DNA of 64,000 nucleotides from NCBI GenBank assembly GCA_036563615.1, contig DATCMB010000006.1:814149-878148 (forward strand), given 5' to 3'. Source of the DNA: Candidatus Binatia bacterium (lineage in GTDB: Bacteria; Desulfobacterota; Binatia; UBA12015). The notes below the pieces were generated by a model. It was not told the DNA's origin. It did not search any database and was given only the letters and a program-made list of their open reading frames with translations. A program made the translations under genes and the position numbers. This document shows positions 62,489-64,000 of the stretch, one piece after another; positions within the stretch are counted from its first letter, which is position 1, and every line of letters begins with the position of its first letter.

Positions 62489-62745
62489 GCGAGCAAAGGG
62501 ACACCGCGCAGGCGGCGGCGAGGCCGACGTTCGAGGAAGGGATGCGGACGCTGGAGAGCATCGTGAGCCGCCTCGAGGCCGGTAACCTGCCGCTCGAAGA
62601 GTCGCTCGAGGCGTTCGAGCAGGGCGTGGCGATGCTGCGCACGCTGCACGCCCAGCTCGGCGAGGTCGAGCGCCGGGTCGAGATCCTTCTCCGCGACGCG
62701 GGCGGCGTTCTGCGGACGCGCGACGGCAGCGAGCTCACGCGGTGA
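62485..62745 (+). CDS. xseB: Exodeoxyribonuclease VII small subunit
   Basis: 86 residues. FEEGMRTLESIVSRLEAGNL followed by PLEESLEAFEQGVAMLR is the family helix pair. It binds XseA in several copies per large subunit. It starts with GTG 62485 overlapping xseA (GTGA) and overlaps ispA by four bases. Confidence 0.93.
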   Translation: MSEQRDTAQAAARPTFEEGMRTLESIVSRLEAGNLPLEESLEAFEQGVAMLRTLHAQLGEVERRVEILLRDAGGVLRTRDGSELTR

Positions 62746-63650
62746 CGGCGGCCGAGCTGGAGCGTTACCTCGCCGCGCGCCGGCGCATCATCGAGCGAGC
62801 GCTGCGCGGCTATCTCAAACGGAGCGGGCGTCCGCCGCAGCTCGCGGAAGCGATGCGCTACGCGGTGCTCGGGCCGGGCAAGCGCGTGCGTCCGGTGCTC
62901 GCGCTCGCCGCGGCCGAGGTGGTCGGCGGGAGCGCGGCCGCGAAGCGCGCGGTGCCGTTCGGCTGCGCGATCGAGATGATCCACGCGTACTCGCTCGTGC
63001 ACGACGACCTGCCGGCGATGGACGACGACGACGAGCGTCGCGGTCGGCCGTCCCTACACGTCAAGTATGGCGAGGCGCTCGGCATCTTGACCGGCGACGC
63101 GCTGCTCACCGAGGCCTTCGCCGTGATCGCCAGCGCCGCGAACGGCAAGCGCGGCGAGGAGGCGCGACGTGCGCTCACCATCGTCGCCGAGGTGGCGGAG
63201 GCCGCGGGCGCGGACGGCATGGTGGCGGGCCAGGTGGTCGACCTCGCGAGCGAGGGGCTCGCGAACGTCCCGCTGCGCACCGTCACCGCAATCCACCGCC
63301 GCAAGACGGGCGCGCTGATCCGCTGCGCCGTGCGCGCGGGCGCGATCGCCGGCGGCGCCACGCCGCGCGAGCTCGAGCGTCTGACCGCGTACGGCGAGGC
63401 CATCGGGCTCGCCTTCCAGATCGCCGACGACATCCTCGACGCGACCGACGCCCGCGCGCTGATCGGCCGCAAGGGCGGCAAGGACGCAGCGAAGGGCAAG
63501 GCGACCTACCCAGCGGTCCTCGGCGTCGAGGGCGCGCGCCGTCGCGCGCGCCAGGCGGCGGACGACGCCTGCGAAGCGCTGCGCGCGTTCGGCTCGCGAG
63601 CGGAACCGCTCGCGGCGCTGGTGCGCCATGTCGTCGAGCGCGCGTCTTGA
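62742..63650 (+). CDS. ispA: Farnesyl diphosphate / short-chain polyprenyl synthase
   Basis: 302 residues. The first aspartate-rich motif is [19 protein letters not shown] and the second is [12 protein letters not shown]. Both bind the Mg-diphosphate of the allylic substrate. It makes C15 or C20 diphosphate for polyprenyl carriers, quinones and other isoprenoids, so it may feed the glycan lipids and the GGR-type reductase. It starts with GTG 62742 in the xseB overlap. Confidence 0.93.
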   Translation: MTAAELERYLAARRRIIERALRGYLKRSGRPPQLAEAMRYAVLGPGKRVRPVLALAAAEVVGGSAAAKRAVPFGCAIEMIHAYSLVHDDLPAMDDDDERRGRPSLHVKYGEALGILTGDALLTEAFAVIASAANGKRGEEARRALTIVAEVAEAAGADGMVAGQVVDLASEGLANVPLRTVTAIHRRKTGALIRCAVRAGAIAGGATPRELERLTAYGEAIGLAFQIADDILDATDARALIGRKGGKDAAKGKATYPAVLGVEGARRRARQAADDACEALRAFGSRAEPLAALVRHVVERAS

Positions 63651-64000
63651 CGTGACGCTTGCGGCCCGCGGGCTCGCGCCGAGCCGCGAGCGGGCACGAC
63701 GCATGATCCTCGCTGGCTGCGTGTACGTGAACGGCCAGCGCGCGCGCCACGCCGGCGATCTGGTGCGCGAGGACGCCGAGATCACGGTGACGGGGCCGGA
63801 TCACGAGTACGTGTCCCGTGGTGGCGTCAAGCTCGCGGCCGCGCTCGACGCCTTCGCGCTCGACGTCACGGGCCGCATCTGCGTCGACGTCGGCGCGTCG
63901 ACCGGCGGCTTCACCGACTGCCTGCTGCAGCGCGGCGCGGCGCTCGTGCACGCGGTCGACGTCGGCTACGGGCAGCTCGCCTGGAAGCTGCGCACGGATT
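63628..64000 (+). CDS. TlyA-type rRNA 2'-O-methyltransferase (3' end beyond window)
   Basis: 124 residues are visible. An N-terminal S4 RNA-binding domain ([28 protein letters not shown]) is followed by [14 protein letters not shown] and the RrmJ-type SAM motif [17 protein letters not shown]. TlyA methylates ribosomal RNA and can also act as a hemolysin-like protein. ATG 63628 overlaps the ispA end by 23 bases. The order xse-ispA-tlyA is common, often with dxs between ispA and tlyA, which is missing here. Confidence 0.88.
   Translation, partial: MSSSARLDVTLAARGLAPSRERARRMILAGCVYVNGQRARHAGDLVREDAEITVTGPDHEYVSRGGVKLAAALDAFALDVTGRICVDVGASTGGFTDCLLQRGAALVHAVDVGYGQLAWKLRTD

Overview
The window is about 64 kb of very GC-rich bacterial DNA (roughly 70% or more by eye) with short intergenic gaps and many ATGA/GTGA stop-start overlaps. 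The gene set points to a Gram-negative (diderm) bacterium: an EnvC-like amidase activator next to ftsE, Lgt and lipoproteins, a CtpA protease, and MsbA-like exporters. The mix of a DUF1285 protein, Mut7-C, amidohydrolase-2 and SnoaL-like proteins suggests a deltaproteobacterial or Binatota-like lineage. That placement is inference only. No rRNA, tRNA, CRISPR array, transposase, integrase or phage gene was recognised.
Layout. 1-3.1 kb: a GGR-family FAD reductase (cut by the left edge) overlapping a stand-alone CFA-synthase N-terminal-like domain, divergent from ettA. 3.2-48 kb: a long cell-surface glycan region. It holds seven GT2 enzymes (one fused to a methyltransferase), four GT4 enzymes, five large GT-C-like membrane proteins, five stand-alone SAM methyltransferases, a Wzx-like flippase, an MBOAT O-acyltransferase with an SGNH-like partner, a sulfatase-superfamily protein, a related lipoprotein and a DUF2304 protein. 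An M6 protease, an amidase, CopC-CopD and an amidohydrolase are interspersed. I found no Wzy or Wzz, no initiating phosphoglycosyltransferase and no nucleotide-sugar pathway. The recurring pairing is polyprenol-phosphate-sugar synthase with GT-C membrane protein, which suggests lipid-linked monosaccharide donors feeding periplasmic transferases.
48.3-54.2 kb: a heterodimeric ABC exporter pair, a lipoprotein aminopeptidase, a Mut7-C protein and a small Cys-rich protein. 54.2-57.0 kb: trmL, DUF1285, an Lgt-TlpA fusion and a double-ACT protein. 57.2-61.0 kb: ftsE, a single polypeptide joining FtsX to an EnvC-like LytM activator, and ctpA. 61.1-64.0 kb: xseA-xseB-ispA-tlyA, cut by the right edge.
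The most notable items are two gene fusions that join proteins normally made separately: FtsX-EnvC, next to an FtsE with an altered signature and switch residue, and Lgt-TlpA, which keeps an internal lipobox. Most start codons were chosen from overlaps, Shine-Dalgarno matches and family N-termini, and many are GTG or TTG.
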